Below, one piece after another: positions 61,475 through 64,000 of a stretch of DNA of 64,000 nt (position 1 is the first letter of the stretch; each line of letters begins with the position of its first letter). This stretch comes from Pseudisothecium myosuroides (taxonomy: Eukaryota; Streptophyta; Bryopsida; Hypnales; Lembophyllaceae). The notes under the pieces were generated by a model that made no database searches, was not told the DNA's origin, and was given only the letters and a program-made list of their open reading frames with translations. A program made the position numbers and the translations under genes. The stretch lies in the NCBI GenBank assembly GCA_951799445.1, contig OX637288.1:26515288-26579287 (forward strand). The letters run 5' to 3'.

Positions 61475-61478
61475 TTAA

Positions 61479-62224
61479 AAGCAAGGTCAAATCTTGGAGG
61501 TTTTCAAACAAAAATAATCCAAAGGAATGATGACCTAACCTTGACTGTGCAAACTTTGTAACACAGCTCTTTACAATAGCAAGGATCAATGTTCAGTTCA
61601 AATAGAACCACCGCTGAGTTCATTATTACCCGGTGTCTTTGGGAAAATAATCAGTTGGAGTGTGAAAAAGGAGGATCCAAAACCAACAAAAAAATTGGTA
61701 AGATTAGCAACCAACCAGTGTTTTATAATATAAGGTAGGTGTGTAGCTGTTGCTTTTATGAAATTGTCAAATTTTAGTAGCTCGTCATTTGAAATCCAAG
61801 GCTAAGATCCGGATTGTTGAAGGCAAGTATGTTGTTGGACAAGGTGGATATTGCTCAAGGGTTGGTATTAGTGGCCAGCCCTTGCTTCATCGTCTATATC
61901 TACACAATATAATGAAACTTCAAGTTTAGTTTCAAAACTAGCATGTCTTTGAAAGAGGCGGGTTGTAGCCTTTGCAAATTTAAAGGTGAAGGAAAGTGGG
62001 CAGTGAGAATTTGATACTAGAAAAAATGAACCCATGAGATTTTGATAAGGAGAAGATGCAACTAATGCCCTTGCCCTTCCACCCCTATTGTCTCCTTCTA
62101 CAAAGAGGAGACAATTTGTAGCTCCGGCAAAACTTCTTGATGAACATTGGCAAGGATGGTATAGTTTCTTGTTCATATTAGGGACACTTAACACCTCAAG
62201 GCCAGGCCATTCCCTCAAGAGTTC
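61479..62224. other. intergenic, no gene recognised
   Basis: A 137-codon minus-strand frame (62281-61868) overlaps the dispersed repeat E and has no recognisable motif, so it is not called. Confidence 0.4.
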
Positions 62225-62331
62225 GATTGCACAAATTTCAGCCTTTTGTCCTATCAAAAGTGAGGATTTTAAGCCTCTCACACAATGTTCACATTGACTT
62301 GGCCTCTAGGTGTAAAGCATCTCTTATTTTT
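62225..62331 (+). repeat. dispersed repeat E, copy 2
   Basis: Matches 2284-2377, with GCACAAATTTCAGCCTTTTG, AGTGAGGATTT and GTGTAAAGCATC in the same order. Confidence 0.65.
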
Positions 62332-62376
62332 TATTTAATTTTTTAATTTTTAATTTTTGTTTTGACACAAATGACA
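62332..62376 (-). mobile_element. LINE 3'-tail micro-insertion, 45 bp
   Basis: On the minus strand: TGTCATTTGTGTC followed by an A-rich tail. Bounded by GCATCTCTTATTTTT (62317-62331) and GCGTCTCTTATTTTT (62377-62391), 14 of 15 identical. It interrupts dispersed repeat E. Confidence 0.8.
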
Positions 62377-62670
62377 GCGTCTCTTATTTTTAAGAAATTA
62401 ATCATCCACATGTGAAATCCTTTCCTCGATGATTGCCAAATCTTGGCAAATGGGACGAACGTGCTCCAGGCCTTCAACTAAGTTTGCAGCCTCCTACTCT
62501 GGCATGGTGTATCCCAATTTCAACCTGATACAGTACCATGACTGTCGTATTTTCAGAGCTACATTATGACTGTATGGGCATTATTAAAGTACTGTATTTG
62601 TGCAAATTGGCTGACAGAAAAACACAAAGCCACTTCATGGCAATCAAACCCAATGGCTCGTAAATAATCT

Positions 62671-62698
62671 TTTTTTTTTTTCTTTTTTTTTTTGGCCA
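62671..62698 (-). mobile_element. LINE 3'-tail micro-insertion, 28 bp
   Basis: On the minus strand: TGGCC followed by an A run with one G. Bounded by perfect CTCGTAAATAATCT at 62657-62670 and 62699-62712. Almost only the poly(A) tail was inserted. Confidence 0.8.
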
Positions 62699-62712
62699 CT
62701 CGTAAATAATCT

Positions 62713-63147
62713 CCATAAGCTTACTCTTGCCTTCAGGAGTTCAAGGCTTCAAGCATGCTAAAGCCCATGCAGTCCATGCACCGGGCATCACATTGCCTGA
62801 CTCCCAATTCTGGCAAGCTTATTAAAAGCATATTACTGAAGCAAGTTGGGGTGCAGTTAACGAGGTCAACTCTTGTCGATGGCAGCCTTAACAATTTCAG
62901 TTAAGTTTTTGTTTTTTGTTTTTTTTGGAAACAAATGAAATTAATTTAACAATTAAGTTCACGCGAGCAAACAGTGGCATCAGAAATCATTTGAATGATC
63001 AGAAAAACAGGAGGAACATGATTAGCTCCATCGTGCTCAGAAATAATAAAAATCCATCCATTCCCTGCTCTGGCACTCTGCCTCCGTATCAGCAGAAGGC
63101 TCCCATGCAAATGTGTATGTTGAAATCGGAGGTGGTTTAGGGGTTTT
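62713..63147. other. intergenic, possible further LINE tail
   Basis: Near 62905-62950 a T-rich stretch followed by GGAAACAAATGAAATTAA resembles an inverted LINE end, but the flanking repeat (TTAAGTT) is short and imperfect. No gene. Confidence 0.35.
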
Positions 63148-63171
63148 ATAATAATAATAATAATAATAATC

Positions 63172-63213
<42 letters not shown>
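63148..63213. repeat. (AAT)n-(ATT)n palindromic microsatellite
   Basis: An AAT/TAA run is followed by CTTT and then a run of ATT, forming a perfect potential hairpin. Confidence 0.95.
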
Positions 63214-63479
63214 TTAAACCATTTTGTAATTATTTGGGGTGTGCTTCCATGTCACTTGGGGTCAGCTGATAACTTAATTCAATATTAACCCTGGAATGCC
63301 AAGATCTTCATCATGGAAATCATCGTTTTTTGTACTGTGTGAATCATTCGTGAAAAAAAACACTCAGGAGCACTCATTCGAGTTTAAACTCTTGTGCAAG
63401 ACCCAACTTCCCTTCATATAAAATTCCAAGGATGAACATCTGCACTTTTATCTTACTAAGAAGGATTTTTTTAAATCAT

Positions 63480-64000
63480 CCATTGGACATTTGGGTCTGC
63501 TTTATAGCTAGAGGCCGGACCAACTCCCCTTGAGCCCAATTGCACAAAATTTCAGCCCCTATTAGACTTAAAACCCTCCTCAATTACTCATTAGAATAAG
63601 ATTATAACAAGGGTCAAATTTCCCATACGTAAAGGCCTTGAGGCCAAAAATCCAGGTCAATTCAATAAAGCCTATAAATTTTTTGTCCTTCTGTTTCTTT
63701 TTTCAAGGCTACTCCACACCTAGAAGCTAGGCCAATTCCCCTTGAGGCTGATTGTGCACAATCAAACGGATCTGTTTAATTGAAAAAAATTATATTTCAT
63801 AAAAATATTTTTTTTAAATCAAAATCTAACATTGGTCTTGAAGCCAGGATTCGGCCTTCCATTCTTGGTGCACCTAATTCATCGAGCTTGGGCCTTGTCA
63901 GATCATGTCTTTTTTTAATTAAAAATTCATTCTACCAAATTGGCTTGGCTTCTAGGTGTAAAGAAGTTTGCACCGATTTGATTTCAGCCTTTTGTCTAAT
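63480..64000. repeat. dispersed repeat E, diverged and inverted copies
   Basis: CACAAAATTTCAGCC near 63543, CACACCTAGAAGCTAGGCC near 63715 and its inverse GGCTTCTAGGTGTAAAG near 63946 belong to repeat E. The final bases read TTTCAGCCTTTTGTCTAAT at the window edge. Confidence 0.55.

Noticed and set aside
61868..62281. 137-codon minus-strand frame
   Set aside because: Overlaps dispersed repeat E and has no recognisable motif or partner exon.
1..64000. CRISPR arrays, bacterial operons, prophage, rRNA
   Set aside because: Direct repeats here are dispersed or simple, genes contain introns, and no rRNA-like stretch was seen.

Overview
The window reads as AT-rich nuclear DNA of a land plant. Reasons: split genes with GT-AG introns, a plant-type telomeric motif (TTTAGGG) inside an intron, a plant vacuolar TPC1 channel, a plant-type nicotinamidase, and plant transposon families (PIF/Harbinger, Stowaway-like, Emigrant/pogo-like, LINE tails). 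I cannot name the species. I found no rRNA, tRNA, CRISPR or bacterial operon.

Three host genes can be reconstructed exon by exon. CIA1 (20027-23558, +, 11 exons, 379 aa) is the WD40 subunit of the cytosolic iron-sulfur targeting complex. TPC1 (34681-24489, -, 24 exons, 781 aa) is the vacuolar two-pore Ca2+-regulated cation channel; it is convergent with CIA1, with about 0.9 kb between the two stops. NIC1 (53099-51035, -, 5 exons, 244 aa) is a nicotinamidase of the NAD salvage cycle. A fourth candidate, 46925-47656 (+), is an intronless 243-codon frame that resembles only the C-terminal OSR1_C-like part of a plant WNK kinase, with no kinase domain visible. The three clear genes have unrelated jobs.

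The rest is mostly transposon-derived. An apparently complete PIF/Harbinger element (10557-15511) has matching terminal inverted repeats, a CTA target duplication and two convergent genes, a Myb/SANT-like protein and a DDE transposase, each crossed by one in-frame TAG that a short intron could remove. Around it lie many small non-autonomous elements: a high-copy family bounded by TTAA and CCCCTAAAGG ends; two 571-bp Stowaway-like elements; a CACAAAATAGTG family; a MULE-like family; an Emigrant-like element nested in a truncated LINE; several fold-back elements; and a group of very short LINE tails (28-75 bp), each between perfect or near-perfect target-site duplications. Several insertions are nested, so their order can be read.

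By region: 1-10 kb, repeats and fold-backs; 10.5-15.5 kb, Harbinger element; 15.5-20 kb, repeats; 20-35 kb, CIA1 and TPC1; 35-51 kb, AT-rich repeats with the WNK-like frame; 51-54.4 kb, NIC1 and a LINE with a nested element; 54.4-64 kb, AT-rich repeats and LINE micro-insertions. The most notable points are the TPC1 changes at lumenal Ca2+ sensor positions, the TTAA family, the kinase-less WNK-like frame, the two-TAG Harbinger element and the LINE micro-insertions.
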